Origin: [Flexibacter] sp. ATCC 35208
GTDB lineage: Bacteria; Bacteroidota; Bacteroidia; Chitinophagales; Chitinophagaceae
Reading direction: 5' to 3'
DNA length: 64,000 nt
NCBI RefSeq assembly: GCF_001975825.1
Contig: NZ_MTKN01000012.1
Span: 1 to 64,000, forward strand
Under the pieces are notes generated by a model. That model saw only the letters and a list, made by a program, of their open reading frames with translations, searched no databases and had not been told where the DNA came from. Positions 18,990-29,700 of this stretch are shown piece by piece. How positions within the stretch are numbered: position 1 is the stretch's first letter; each line of letters starts with the position of its first letter. The position numbers were made by a program, and so were the translations under genes.

Positions 18990-19142
18990 TATAACCAGGT
19001 GCGTGCGGCAAAAAATGTGTTTATTACAGATGAGGCCTGCATGGCTTCGTCGGCTTGCCAGAATCCTTCTATTACATATATGGCGCTGGCAGCGAGAGCC
19101 AGCGATTATGCAGTGAAGGAGCTGAAGAAGGGAAATATATAA
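18990..19142 (+). pseudogene. C-terminal remnant of a GMC-family oxidoreductase
   Basis: The frame reads AKNVFITDEACMASSACQNP, then ITYMALAARASDYAVKELKK and a stop. This is the C-terminal FAD-domain signature of glucose-methanol-choline oxidoreductases (a TDGACMASS...NPSLTYMAL-like pattern, including the conserved Asn-Pro). Everything upstream of it is missing and it is joined directly to the VOC relic, so it is a gene fragment. Confidence 0.65.
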
Positions 19143-19151
19143 TTAATTTTA

Positions 19152-19179
19152 TTTGTAAATGCCCGCTTTACTATCTTTG
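19152..19179 (+). promoter_or_regulatory. Bacteroidota-type promoter for the downstream coiled-coil protein
   Basis: TTTG at 19152-19155 and TATCTTTG at 19172-19179 (consensus TAnnTTTG) are 16 nt apart. The same spacing is seen at the VOC gene promoter at 30.8 kb. This predicts a leader of a little over 110 nt before the ATG at 19300. Confidence 0.5.
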
Positions 19180-19299
19180 GTGGTAAGGAGGATTTTTTTG
19201 TACAATCATTGGAATATAGTACTAAGGTGTTATTTATCCCTTGCGTATAAAGCAATAACTTGGTAGTGTACAAGTTTGTAAACCGTTCTCTATACAATT

Positions 19300-20706
19300 A
19301 TGAATCTATTTTTACTCGCTACATTCACTATATTGTTCAATAATCCGGCTAGCGATTCTACAGTTAGAAAAGATAGTATTATCACCCTGCCTGACAGGTA
19401 TCTGAGTCAGGTAAAACGCAAATCAGAACATGTCGAATCCCAGGTAGACAAGCGTACGGCGCAGGCCCTGGATCGCTTTGCACGCCAGGAAAAAAGAATG
19501 CAGGCGAAGCTGATGAAGATGGATTCGACAGCCGCAAAAAGAATATTTTCCCAGTCTATAGATAGTCTTAATCATATGAAGGCCGGTTTAGGGAGAAAGG
19601 TGAGTGGCATCACATCTAATGCCGGGGGCGCTTATTTGGATACTTTGCAGAATTCATTGAAATTCCTGCAAGGGGCGAATAATATATCAGGGGCGAATAC
19701 CAGTAAACTGGCGAGTGCTACACAGAGCGTAGATAATCTGCAAAATAGCCTGCAACAAGCGGAGCAGGTAAAGGCATACCTGAGAGAGCAAAGGCAATTG
19801 TTAAAACAGCAACTGGCAAATTATACTGGTTTTGGCAAGGATTTGACAAACCTGAATAAGGAGGCATATTATTACGGCCAGCAATTGAATGAATACAAGG
19901 CTACTTTATCGGATAGGAAAAAAGCAGAAGAGAATGCGGTCAAATTGCTCAAAACTTTACCAGCGTATAATAATTTTATAACACAGCATTCACAGTATGC
20001 GAGTTTGTTCAACCTGATTGGAGCCAGCAGTAATAGTACAGCCAGTCTGGCGGGGTTGCAGACCCGTAGCCAGGTAGAGTCAATTATTTCCCAGCGGTTG
20101 GGGAATGATCCCAGTGCGCAGCAGGCGGTGAGTCAGCAGATGGCGCAGGCAAAGTCACAGTTGAATGAGTTGAAGGATAAATATTCCAATTTAGATAATG
20201 CGGGAGATATGCCTGATTTCAAACCAAACCCGATGAAGACAAAGAGTTTTCTGCAGCGGTTGGAATTTGGGGGGAACCTGCAATTCCAGAAGAATACGTC
20301 TTATTATCCTACTACCACGGACATTGCCGGACAGGTGGGGTATAAGTTTCATAAAAATGGTTCTGCTGGTGTAGGTGTGTCTTATAAGTTAGGGATGGGC
20401 ACAGGTTGGAATCATATTGCTTTTACGCACCAGGGGGTGGGCTTGAGGTCTTATATAGATTGGAAGTTGAAGGGGACTTTTTATTTGAATGGTGGGTTTG
20501 AGGAGAATTATGTGACCACTTTTACGAATGTGTCTGAGTTGATGAATGTAAATAGCTGGCAGCGGAGTGCGCTCTTGGGGATATCTAAGAAATATAAGAT
20601 TAATGCAAAGTTGAAAGGGAACCTGATGTTGTTGTATGATTTTCTGGCCAGCAGAAATTTCCCTGCTACCAGTTCAATAAAGGTGAGATTTGGGTATACC
20701 ATGTAA
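19300..20706 (+). CDS. Secreted coiled-coil protein with C-terminal beta-strand domain, 468 aa, function unknown
   Basis: A short hydrophobic N-terminus (MNLFLLATFTILF) suggests export. Residues about 35-290 are rich in Lys, Glu, Gln and Leu with heptad-like spacing (for example LQNSLQQAEQVKAYLREQRQ) and should form long coiled coils. From about 310 on the sequence becomes alternating aromatic and polar strands (LEFGGNLQFQKNTSYYP, VGYKFHKNGSAGVGVSYKLG) and ends in VRFGYTM, a terminal aromatic pattern typical of outer-membrane beta-barrels. I do not recognise a named family. It lies next to the RHS toxin locus on the opposite strand, so a surface role is plausible but unproven. It has its own promoter and terminator. 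Confidence 0.75.
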   Translation: MNLFLLATFTILFNNPASDSTVRKDSIITLPDRYLSQVKRKSEHVESQVDKRTAQALDRFARQEKRMQAKLMKMDSTAAKRIFSQSIDSLNHMKAGLGRKVSGITSNAGGAYLDTLQNSLKFLQGANNISGANTSKLASATQSVDNLQNSLQQAEQVKAYLREQRQLLKQQLANYTGFGKDLTNLNKEAYYYGQQLNEYKATLSDRKKAEENAVKLLKTLPAYNNFITQHSQYASLFNLIGASSNSTASLAGLQTRSQVESIISQRLGNDPSAQQAVSQQMAQAKSQLNELKDKYSNLDNAGDMPDFKPNPMKTKSFLQRLEFGGNLQFQKNTSYYPTTTDIAGQVGYKFHKNGSAGVGVSYKLGMGTGWNHIAFTHQGVGLRSYIDWKLKGTFYLNGGFEENYVTTFTNVSELMNVNSWQRSALLGISKKYKINAKLKGNLMLLYDFLASRNFPATSSIKVRFGYTM

Positions 20707-20740
20707 TGGGAAAAGCGCATAAAAGCCTATGCTAAATAGC

Positions 20741-20770
20741 AAAGCCCACGCAGACTTGCGCGGGCTTTTG
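20741..20770. terminator. Intrinsic terminator, probably bidirectional
   Basis: AAAGCCC and GGGCTTTT flank a GC-rich stem (CGC/GCG, one bulge) and the loop AGACTT. The T-run follows on the plus strand, after the stop at 20706. The matching A-run allows use from the minus strand, where it would follow the small gene ending at 20846. Confidence 0.75.
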
Positions 20771-20845
20771 GGAAAATAATATATTGTTCCTGTCTACCAG
20801 TTATAAATTCCGTGCGCCTCCAAAATATAATAATAATTGATAAAA

Positions 20846-21076
20846 TCAGGTTTTATTTCCCCCTCTACAACAAACACTTTCAAGCTGGCTTTCACTCAAA
20901 ATATAACCATCATAAAAAAACGGATCACCTTCCTGAATAGTAAAGGTTTTAATTAACTCTTCAACTGTTACAACAATGCTAATTTCTTCGCATAAATCTT
21001 GTGATGCCTTATTGTAAATATTAATCGTACGATCAACTCGTTCAAGTTTATCTGATAAGTTTCGCGAGGATGTCAT
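20846..21076 (-). CDS. Small acidic protein of unknown function, 76 aa
   Basis: The protein has an N-terminal charged helix, a segment IVVTVEELIKTFTIQEGDPFF and a terminal CCRGG. It has no signal peptide or membrane segment, so it is probably cytoplasmic. I do not recognise it firmly; its size, acidity and position behind the toxin locus resemble small orphan immunity proteins in polymorphic toxin regions, which is inference. It is bounded downstream by a terminator. Confidence 0.5.
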   Translation of the reverse strand: MTSSRNLSDKLERVDRTINIYNKASQDLCEEISIVVTVEELIKTFTIQEGDPFFYDGYILSESQLESVCCRGGNKT

Positions 21077-21095
21077 ATAGGTAAGTATTTCTATT

Positions 21096-21350
21096 TCGGT
21101 AATTGGCAGATATGAAAGAGATGAGATGACCCCAAGTATTGATGTGGCTAAAAATATTTCTAACCACTTAAATACTACTGTCGGCTATCTTTTAGGGGAA
21201 ACAGATAAAGCGGATTTGTTTAAAGACCCTGTAATGTTGCAACTATTATCTGAACTGGACAAAATGGAGAATACAGAAAAAAGCCATATCCTGCAAGTAC
21301 TGGATGGCTTTATTAAATCCGTTAAACTTAAAAATATCGCTACCCTGTAA
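21096..21350 (+). pseudogene. Truncated XRE-family regulator, C-terminal part only
   Basis: The open frame reads VIGRYERDEMTPSIDVAKNI, then VGYLLGETDKADLF. This is the end of a Cro/CI-type helix-turn-helix domain and the start of its linker. The first helices are missing: an in-frame stop lies just upstream and no start codon precedes YERDE. The ATG at 21126 falls inside the old HTH domain. A product of 74 residues could be made but would not bind DNA in the usual way. Confidence 0.7.
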
Positions 21351-21355
21351 AAAGC

Positions 21356-21379
21356 AAAAGCCCGATTGCTCGGGCTTTT
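21356..21379. terminator. Bidirectional intrinsic terminator
   Basis: A perfect 10-bp stem, AAAAGCCCGA with TCGGGCTTTT, and a TTGC loop, placed between the stops of the convergent XRE remnant (21350) and the ankyrin gene (21383). It has a T-run on each strand. Confidence 0.88.
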
Positions 21380-21382
21380 CGT

Positions 21383-22288
21383 TTAATACTTTTCTAAATA
21401 TTCTTGCCAACTGTTGGGATAATTTTCTTGGGCCTTCTTTTTAATGTATTCGGGGATTGGTGTTGCTCTGTAATCAATACCCTTGCTCTTTAGAAAATCT
21501 ACTATCTGCATTTTGTATTTATACTCGTCTGTATCAAAATCTAAAAACGCTTCTCTTAATACATCAACCAAATACATCGGCTTTCCTTTGTCGCTAGGGT
21601 CTTGATTTTCTACTGGTATAGAATAATCAGGTCTGTAAAAAATTGGACGTTTGTAATCCGCGCCATTTTGTAGCAAGTAATAAGATATTTCATATCTACT
21701 TACCATTATAGACTCACTTAATGCTGATTGACCATATTCATTTTGATAGTTTACATTGGCATCATTCTTTATAAGTAATTTAACCAAATCTAACTTACCC
21801 GTTTTAGCCGATTTCATCAAAGCACTCTTTACTTTATTTGGCTCGCTTTTGTCGGTTTGAATATCATTTGCATTAGCTCCATTTTGTAAAAGCATTTCAG
21901 CATACTCGATTTCATACTGTTTAAAAGAGCAAGCCTCTATAAGTGCAGAAGTACCTTCATAGGAATTATGTATATTCACATCTGCCTTTTGTTCTAATAA
22001 AATTTTAAAGGACTTCATTTGTTGATTACTAACTGTAAGCATCAAAAGCGTATTGCCATATTTTGGCTCTTGATAGTTTATTAGCTTGGAATCTTTTGAG
22101 ACTATTTCATTTATCTTTTTTTCATTTTCATCCTGTACAGCTTTGGCTAATTCCCAAGCTGGAGTATTTTGAAAAAGTCGATAATCATCACCTGTTAAAT
22201 CCGTTTTATCCACTGGCGTATCTCTGTTAATGTTTGAGCAAGAAAGCAACAAACAAGAGAATACTAATTGTATAATCATTGTTTTCAT
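21383..22288 (-). CDS. Ankyrin-repeat lipoprotein, putative immunity protein of the RHS lipase toxin, 301 aa
   Basis: The N-terminus (IIQLVFSCLLLSCSN) has a lipobox, with Cys17 as the likely lipidated residue. Ankyrin-type repeats run from about 75 to 215 (YGNTLLMLTVSNQQMKSFKI, ILLEQKADVNIHN, LLQNGANAND, LLIKNDANVNYQNEYGQSAL). Its ATG overlaps the RHS stop codon by one base (TAATG on the minus strand), a sign of coupled translation. Ankyrin lipoproteins are known partners of some bacterial lipase effectors, where they sit in the envelope and block the enzyme. That and the coupling make an immunity role likely. The gene is AT-rich compared with the RHS core, as is common for exchangeable toxin-immunity modules. 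Confidence 0.85.
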   Translation of the reverse strand: MKTMIIQLVFSCLLLSCSNINRDTPVDKTDLTGDDYRLFQNTPAWELAKAVQDENEKKINEIVSKDSKLINYQEPKYGNTLLMLTVSNQQMKSFKILLEQKADVNIHNSYEGTSALIEACSFKQYEIEYAEMLLQNGANANDIQTDKSEPNKVKSALMKSAKTGKLDLVKLLIKNDANVNYQNEYGQSALSESIMVSRYEISYYLLQNGADYKRPIFYRPDYSIPVENQDPSDKGKPMYLVDVLREAFLDFDTDEYKYKMQIVDFLKSKGIDYRATPIPEYIKKKAQENYPNSWQEYLEKY

Positions 22289-25200
22289 TATTTCTTATAT
22301 TCATCAGGATTATTAACCCCAAAATTCTTTAATACGTTATCCATACTATGCCCATTATATATAGATGATGCGTCTGTTGGCATTAAATAATGACGGTTTC
22401 CATTTACATCTGGTAATGCAGTGTTATTTTCAAGATTATTCAAAGGGTCTGTAGCCATTATATAAGCATCAATTTTGCCCTCTGACTTAAATGGGGTTTT
22501 CCAAGTACCTTCTACAAATTTTGTTATGTCGCTTACTCCTGCAGCATTAAAGGTAATTGCTTTCCTATCTGTTACCAATGCATTTAAAGCTGCTTCTCCG
22601 CCACCTAATGAATGTCCAACGTATGTTAATTCAGTTGAGCCTAATTCACCTGAAATAGTTTTAGCATTATCAGCAGCCTTAGCATATTGCTTAGATAAGC
22701 CTAAAGGTTGTTTTACATCGGCACCTACATCTTTCCAACTTGCTTCTGTTCCTGCTGTCGCATAAGTATATTCGGTTACTTTTCCATTTACAACTCTTTC
22801 ATACACTAATGATTTTAACCCTGTAGCACCGTTATTTAAATCTTTACCTGTTAATCCAAAATCTCTACTTGAAACTTGCCATCCTCCCGTTAATATACCA
22901 TTCTTTTTATCTCCGTAAACGTGAGCCGCCATTCTTGCAGCTTCTGCTGGGGTCGGTTCTTGTCCGTCTGGGTCTATAAATCGTATTGGGTTATTATAAA
23001 ATGCAGAGTAAGGCGACCACGATGGCATTTTTGATGCTTTGGGGTCAACAACCCACCATCTACCAAGCTGAGGATCCTGCATTCTGGCTCCATAGTCATA
23101 AAGCTCAAGTCCTGAATGGTCACTGAATTCTCCACTTTGCAATTCCTTTCCGTTATATTTCAGCTTGTTCTCTGGATATTTTGCTCCTTTGATGGCTGTG
23201 GAACTAATCCCCGCCATCGTCAACCCAAATGGATAATAATGCGTCTCCTCCAAAAGCGCTCCTTTATTATGTACTACAATCAAATTATCAAAATAAACGG
23301 GCTCATTACTCTCATTCAATGTATAAATATAAATAAATCCTGTCTTTTCTATCCGCATTGATTGCAACTCCAGCACATTAATTACGTTCGGACCGCCCTG
23401 AGGTTGCCGGATACCACTATTCCCACTCACCATATTAAACTGGTCATCAAACATCACATAATTCAAATATGCCTTCGGCTTATCTGAAGCATTATTATTC
23501 GCATCACTATTCTTCAATGCATTGTAAGTATCCTTTGTAAATTGCGACTGAATAGGGGAATTCGCACCTATACCAGCATGTACACCATCACTCACACCTG
23601 TACCGGTAAAAGCCTGTAATATCGCGGCAGCTAATTGTTCTGCAGTTGAATTACCTGTATTAGCTGCGGTACTATTATATGCAACCGTAGTACCAATCCG
23701 GATTGTATCACCTGCCATTACCCGCAATACAAGTGACGGACCTATCTTTTGACCAGTAGCACTTAATTTCGCTACATAATCATTCGGACTGGTAGTATTA
23801 TCAGTTGGATAACCATTTGAAATACTTGTAATTGCTGTACGAGTGTTATCGATATTGCTGAATAAAGCATTTTCTTTACCACTGACCGCAGTCTCCATCG
23901 TTGCAGCGTAAATAGCCGTATCACGCTGAGTGCCCAGTACTACCCGTATATTTCCCAGGTGATCTTTCTCAAAATAATCATAAGTGTATTGAATCGCCTT
24001 GCCTGAATCATACACCGGACGGATCCGTCCTTCTTCATGAGCTATATGCTGCAAAGTATCCTGTTGGTATAAAAATCCTCCAACGTAATCACTTACAGTT
24101 GTTTTAACTGGTGAAACAGTACTATCAACGACTGTTTTCTTTAACTTAGTCCCAACCGCATCATATAGATATGTAATCATTCCTTTTCCAGGAATTAAGA
24201 TCTTTTCAGGATGTGATAAATAGTTATAACTAATCGCGGTGATTCCCTTATTCAAGTCACTGATCTGGTTACCATTGCCATCATAAGCATAATCATTAAC
24301 TGTAGCTGAATTAGAGCCATCATTGAAATCTCCTGATTTAGCTGAAATCGTATTACTGGTATCTGTAACTGACAGCAGCTTATTACTTCCTGACTGGTAA
24401 GTATATTTCAATCTGTCTATAGCACTTATTGTGGTCCCTATCAAACCCTGCTGCTTCATAGATCCAATATTCCCGTTCGCATCATATGTAAGATTGCTAA
24501 CAGAAAAATCTATTGTCGTATTAGCCCACGCACCTGAAGTATTCTGTTTGAAATCAGCAGCTGTTAAACGGTTATTCAGATCATAAGAATACCCGAATGC
24601 CCTGGCCATACCATCACTCGCTCCCTTCCACTTTACACCGGCTATATTACCATTGTACTGGTTACGGGTAAACCCATAATCATAACTCAATTCCTCTCCA
24701 AAATAATTAGTCGTACTGGTCGTATTTACATATGCTTTATTGATGCCGTGCAACCAACCGCGAATATTATAGGTATAAGTAATTGTATCCAGCTGGGTAG
24801 AGGTACCTGTCACATTGAGCCTTTTACGCTGTAATCGTCCAAGTTCATCATACGTGTTAGCTGCAATAGTCTGATCCAGGGTCGTAACGTCGTTTACTCG
24901 CTTTATCACGCTTAGCAACCTTCCTCCTGCATCATATGAATTCATCGTTAACAGTGTAGTTTGCGGATTCAGTGAACTCTTCGAATTCGAATGACGAAGA
25001 TAAGTGCTGAGAACTTTCCCATTAAAATCATACAGGCTTGTACTAATATCTTTTCCCCCTGTTTGATTTTCTCCTATTGTTTGTATAGTTCTCCCTTTAT
25101 CATCATAATTTATCGTTGCTGTCAGCCATTGATCAGTACCCAGCACCCTCACTTTAGCTCCTGTTTTCAATCCTTGCGTCAATGAACTGGGACTGGAAGG

Positions 25201-26697
25201 TAAAGCTTCTGAATAGGGATTTGAACCTCCCTGAGGCTTGGAAACATCTGCTGATACATAGCCCAATGAACCGGTATAACTATAATTATCATAATAATTA
25301 TATGTTAATGGAGTCAGACTACTGGCACTAATTGATGGCAACGCATTGGTGGCTGCAACGGTGGTCGTACCAGCATTACCAGTGGTGATTTCTGCCGTAA
25401 TTTCAACTCCACTCGTGGATTCAAAACCAGGAATGATTGTTATGCTATTGCTTGCTGTATAAGATGTTGTTATTCCGTCATAACTATTTAATACCAGATC
25501 TGACTGAATAGGGAAACTATAAGATATGCCCTGACTACCAGATACCGAAGTATTCAAACTGGCCTGCAATGCTTCCCTTGTGGTAGTTGCTTTATAGATG
25601 GCAGTCATGGAAACACGGTTCAGATTATCATAAAAATTACCAAGCCACTGCTGGGGCGATGTAGCCCGTTGCACTGAATCCTGGGTAAAGGCTACTCTGT
25701 CACGCACATCATATACTGAATAGACAGCACCTGCTCCCGGTATTCTTTTAACCACTATCCGGTCACGGTCGTCAAACTGATATTGAAAACATAACTCATT
25801 CGCTATACTGGCAGTAACAGCCCAGCCATTGGCTATAACCGCATTGGTAGCAAGCGGAGGCATTACAAATACAAGGCGGCCCAGATCATCATAAATGTAA
25901 TAGGTACAAAGCCACCCTTCATGAGAGCCATATACCGATGAGATCAATTTTTTGACAAGTATTACACGATTGCTTTTATCAGTAAATACAACTGTCTGCT
26001 GACCATTTTCATCAATATCAACATTTTTATGCAATGTTCCATGCGTATAAATTCCGCCACTGACAGGCAAACCTGTAGTAAAATTCCAAATTCTAACCTC
26101 ATCACTGGCACTGTTGAGCAGATATTGTTTCTGAACCGGGTTAGCGGCCCAGCTATTTCCCGGAGCTGCTACCTTCAATATCCTGCTTAATGGAGACGCT
26201 TCATAAGTATTTTGACTATAATAAATACTTTCTCCAACGATTCCGGGGTTCAGTGTGCTGCTTTGATAAAAAGTCTTTTGACTATTGAATGGATCTGTTT
26301 TAAAGCTACCATCACTTGTATTACCACTTTGCTGTGCGTAAGGAAGATACTGATATTGTTCTCTGCCATATGGGTCATATAGTTGTGGCTGTACGATATC
26401 CTTTCCTGCAGGACTGGTTCCCTTTGATACAGTTTGTATAGTCCGGCCCAATCCATCAAGATATTCCGTACTCATCTTTACTTCCGTCACTGTGCGCGAA
26501 GAAGCACTAACAACCGCCGTATCTGAAGTCGGCATGGAAGGAGCCCAGGTACGTACATAATTAATTACACCTGATGAATACGCAGCTGGTACAGCGACCG
26601 GGGTTGCAGTTGGTCTTGTGGAAGTGGCCACTGGTATATTTTGGGCATACAATGCATGACCTATCAGCAAAGCCACCCCAATGAATATTTTTTTCAT
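22288..26697 (-). CDS. RHS-repeat polymorphic toxin with C-terminal lipase-like domain, 1469 aa
   Basis: It has a signal peptide (MKKIFIGVALLIGHALYAQ), then a DUF6443-type N-terminal region with the YLDGLGR motif, many YD/RHS repeats (YDDLGRLVFV, YDELGRLQRK, YDANGNI), and the RHS core ending DPQLGRWWVVDP...IDPDG near residue 1245. The last 220 residues are a different domain with a lipase pentapeptide GHSLG (Ser1363). Asp1417 (ATDP) and His1450 (NGHS) are candidate triad partners. RHS proteins form a hollow shell enclosing the C-terminal toxin, and here the payload looks like a class 3-type lipase or phospholipase. The gene follows the YD-repeat partner by 11 bases and overlaps the putative immunity gene. 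Confidence 0.9.
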   Translation of the reverse strand: MKKIFIGVALLIGHALYAQNIPVATSTRPTATPVAVPAAYSSGVINYVRTWAPSMPTSDTAVVSASSRTVTEVKMSTEYLDGLGRTIQTVSKGTSPAGKDIVQPQLYDPYGREQYQYLPYAQQSGNTSDGSFKTDPFNSQKTFYQSSTLNPGIVGESIYYSQNTYEASPLSRILKVAAPGNSWAANPVQKQYLLNSASDEVRIWNFTTGLPVSGGIYTHGTLHKNVDIDENGQQTVVFTDKSNRVILVKKLISSVYGSHEGWLCTYYIYDDLGRLVFVMPPLATNAVIANGWAVTASIANELCFQYQFDDRDRIVVKRIPGAGAVYSVYDVRDRVAFTQDSVQRATSPQQWLGNFYDNLNRVSMTAIYKATTTREALQASLNTSVSGSQGISYSFPIQSDLVLNSYDGITTSYTASNSITIIPGFESTSGVEITAEITTGNAGTTTVAATNALPSISASSLTPLTYNYYDNYSYTGSLGYVSADVSKPQGGSNPYSEALPSSPSSLTQGLKTGAKVRVLGTDQWLTATINYDDKGRTIQTIGENQTGGKDISTSLYDFNGKVLSTYLRHSNSKSSLNPQTTLLTMNSYDAGGRLLSVIKRVNDVTTLDQTIAANTYDELGRLQRKRLNVTGTSTQLDTITYTYNIRGWLHGINKAYVNTTSTTNYFGEELSYDYGFTRNQYNGNIAGVKWKGASDGMARAFGYSYDLNNRLTAADFKQNTSGAWANTTIDFSVSNLTYDANGNIGSMKQQGLIGTTISAIDRLKYTYQSGSNKLLSVTDTSNTISAKSGDFNDGSNSATVNDYAYDGNGNQISDLNKGITAISYNYLSHPEKILIPGKGMITYLYDAVGTKLKKTVVDSTVSPVKTTVSDYVGGFLYQQDTLQHIAHEEGRIRPVYDSGKAIQYTYDYFEKDHLGNIRVVLGTQRDTAIYAATMETAVSGKENALFSNIDNTRTAITSISNGYPTDNTTSPNDYVAKLSATGQKIGPSLVLRVMAGDTIRIGTTVAYNSTAANTGNSTAEQLAAAILQAFTGTGVSDGVHAGIGANSPIQSQFTKDTYNALKNSDANNNASDKPKAYLNYVMFDDQFNMVSGNSGIRQPQGGPNVINVLELQSMRIEKTGFIYIYTLNESNEPVYFDNLIVVHNKGALLEETHYYPFGLTMAGISSTAIKGAKYPENKLKYNGKELQSGEFSDHSGLELYDYGARMQDPQLGRWWVVDPKASKMPSWSPYSAFYNNPIRFIDPDGQEPTPAEAARMAAHVYGDKKNGILTGGWQVSSRDFGLTGKDLNNGATGLKSLVYERVVNGKVTEYTYATAGTEASWKDVGADVKQPLGLSKQYAKAADNAKTISGELGSTELTYVGHSLGGGEAALNALVTDRKAITFNAAGVSDITKFVEGTWKTPFKSEGKIDAYIMATDPLNNLENNTALPDVNGNRHYLMPTDASSIYNGHSMDNVLKNFGVNNPDEYKK

Positions 26698-26708
26698 ACG
26701 TAATCGGG

Positions 26709-29700
26709 TTATTGGGTGATAGGTTGTGCGAATTGATAATTCATCTGCTTGAGGATTTTACCATTCTGGTCTTTAATTACGATCAACCTTCCAAACAGAT
26801 CATATTCATAATATGACGTTCTGCCAGCAGGGTCGGTTTCACTGGTGACACCTATCAGGGGTTTAAATGTGTAACTGCTCACAAGCACATTGGTCAGGCC
26901 GGTCCTCAACTTCTTTAATTCTGTCCTCAGCACATCATCACCCGAAGGATTTCTGATTACACTGGTACTTAACTGTGCAATCGCACTTGCATATGTAGTA
27001 CCCGTAATCTTCGCTACTGGATAACAATTATTATATCCCCATATATATGCCTCTGTAACATCATTCACCTTATTTTGCTCAATTATATTTCCAACACTAT
27101 CATACCTGCTAAAACTAATTTTCGCATCGTAATTCACATCCTTAATAATATTTCCGCTGCTGATATAAGCCGGAGTAAAAGATGCCTGTGCTGTTGCCCG
27201 CTTCAATGTAAATGCCGTGTCTATCTGCACCTGTATCCCTGCCATCGCCGGCACTGTCTTATACTTTATAAACTTCCCACCTAAAGTCGTCGTCACGCCA
27301 CTTTTTATCTGCTGCATATACTGCTCAATCACTAAATTATGGATACTACTATCCTGCATTGTCTTAATTGCCGCCAACCCAGCACTCAATGTACCAGCAG
27401 GAATAGTATAATCAGTCGGATACTTCGTATACGTCCACACATCATCCCCCTTTGAATTCGTCGTATGTACACGCGTAGGTTGTATATGATCCATGTTATC
27501 ATAGTAAGTATCTACTACGCTCACCAGGGAATCCGTCCCAGCATATTCCGTCGTTGTCGATTTGCTAAGCAGTGCTCCATCACTACGATAACTATAATAA
27601 TTAGAACTAAAATGCTCCCAGGGATATCCTACATAATAAGTCCATTTCTCCCTATAAGCGGCCTTCCACGCCTGAACTTTCCCCTTCAGGAAAGTAGTAT
27701 ATACATTCTCCTGCTTTGTCAACAATTTCCCTGTGTTATCATAAGTATACTGTGCCTTTAGCATGCCCTTTTCAGGGTATACATTCGTAGATGGACCAAA
27801 GGGATAGCTATTTAAACCTGAAGAATTGTCACCTAAGGCATACACATATCTGATACTCCCATTCTGATTATCTGTTTCCAATACCTCTTTGTAAACCACA
27901 CCACCACCGCTGGTTTCTATTTCATTATTAGCGGCAGAAGTCCTGTAAGTCATATCACAAGCCAACTCCTCATATGCACCGTTATTAGTGTTAGCACCAG
28001 GGGCTGGTTTCCATACAGTCATTTTATATTTATAAACCGGTTTATTGGTCAGATAACCTGATGACATAGATGTATTTCCAGACAGGTTGTAAGTATAGCT
28101 CTTAATGATATCATTAGCATGATTGATACCATCATAAGTTGTCATAGCCTTCAATCGAAGCCCGCCTCCCGTTGCAATCGCGGTCGTACCTGTAATTGCC
28201 TTGTATGTCAGATCAACAGCTACTTTTTCATAAGAAACCGTTGGCTCGGAATGCTCTGTCATCATCACAATATGATACTCCCCTGAATCAACAGGTATAT
28301 ACTGGGTACCACTTCCTATATTCGAAGTTGCACCAGTCTGCATATTCCGGAGGATAAGAGAATTAATATTACCTAAGGATGAGGTACGGGTTACAATAGC
28401 TTTTATATACTGGAAGTAAGGTATATTCACAATAATACTATCTATCTTATAATCAGGATAAGTCGTATTCCCATTCACACCCGTCGTCACTGACTTTGAT
28501 GCTGTCAGTATCTGATAAACGGCATCATTCACCTCTATCGAATTGCTGTAATGACTATAAGTATTACTCTCATAAGTAAAGGTAGTACTGCCGCCTGTCG
28601 GATAAGTTATACTCTCTAATATATCTGCCTTTGTGTAGGTAAAATTAGGTTCCCTGTCGCCGCCAGAGGTAACACTATCAGAAGGTAACAGGGAGTAATT
28701 TTTTGCTCCATTATAATACCCCCAGTGGTCCTGTGAAAAGGAATTGATAGCCGGCAAATGCGTACTATTATAACTAAGTGTATAAGACCCAATCACATTA
28801 TTATTAACATCTGCCTGACTCACCTTTGTCAACATCAGCCTTACAGGTGTGGTATAAGTAAACAGATATTTATTCAGATCTGTATATACATTATTAAATC
28901 CTGAAGAATAGGTGATATCACTCAATGCATAAAAAGGATCACTACTGGAATTAGTTACATCCGTCCTTACTGTATTATAATTGAAAGTGACTTTGCCTCC
29001 AGGAAAAGTAATAGTTTTCAAAGTCTGCTGTTGGCAGACACGGTTGTTGTAGCAGGTAGAAAGCGTAGGCGTAGCACCGGGACAACCCTGAATAGAAACA
29101 CCAGAGACTAGCACGGAGGGAGAACTGGTTTCGGTTTGTGTAACTGATGGTGCCGGTAATCCCTTATCTAATTCATAGGTAAAGTCAATCGTCCGTTTAC
29201 TTTTAGGCAGAATGATCTGTGTGAGGTACCAGGAAGATGGATAGATTTCATCAGAACCTCCGCAGGAGGAAACTGATATTGTCCAATCAGTGCTGCCAAA
29301 AATATACTGCGTACCATCAGGGGTCACCATTGTAAAGTACATATTGCCATCAATGAGCGGCATCCAGGTAATCTTTATATCCCTGTAAGGTAATAACACA
29401 ATCTGTTGATTAGTATCTACTACAAATTTACCACTGATCCCTCCTACATTATAATTAAACTCATCGGGCTGCGTATCCAGCTGATTAGTCGCGGAGAAAT
29501 TGAACGTCTGATAATTATCAGCACCCTCCATATCTCCGGAGGCTGTGATTATAATTCTCCTTCCTCCACTACCATTCACATATCCCACTCCTGTCTCATC
29601 AGGCAGTCCCCTCACCGTACGCGAAATAACACCACCCGCATTCAATGCCCATCCCAAACCCACATTCGATGCAATATCATTTACCCTATTTCCACCTGCA

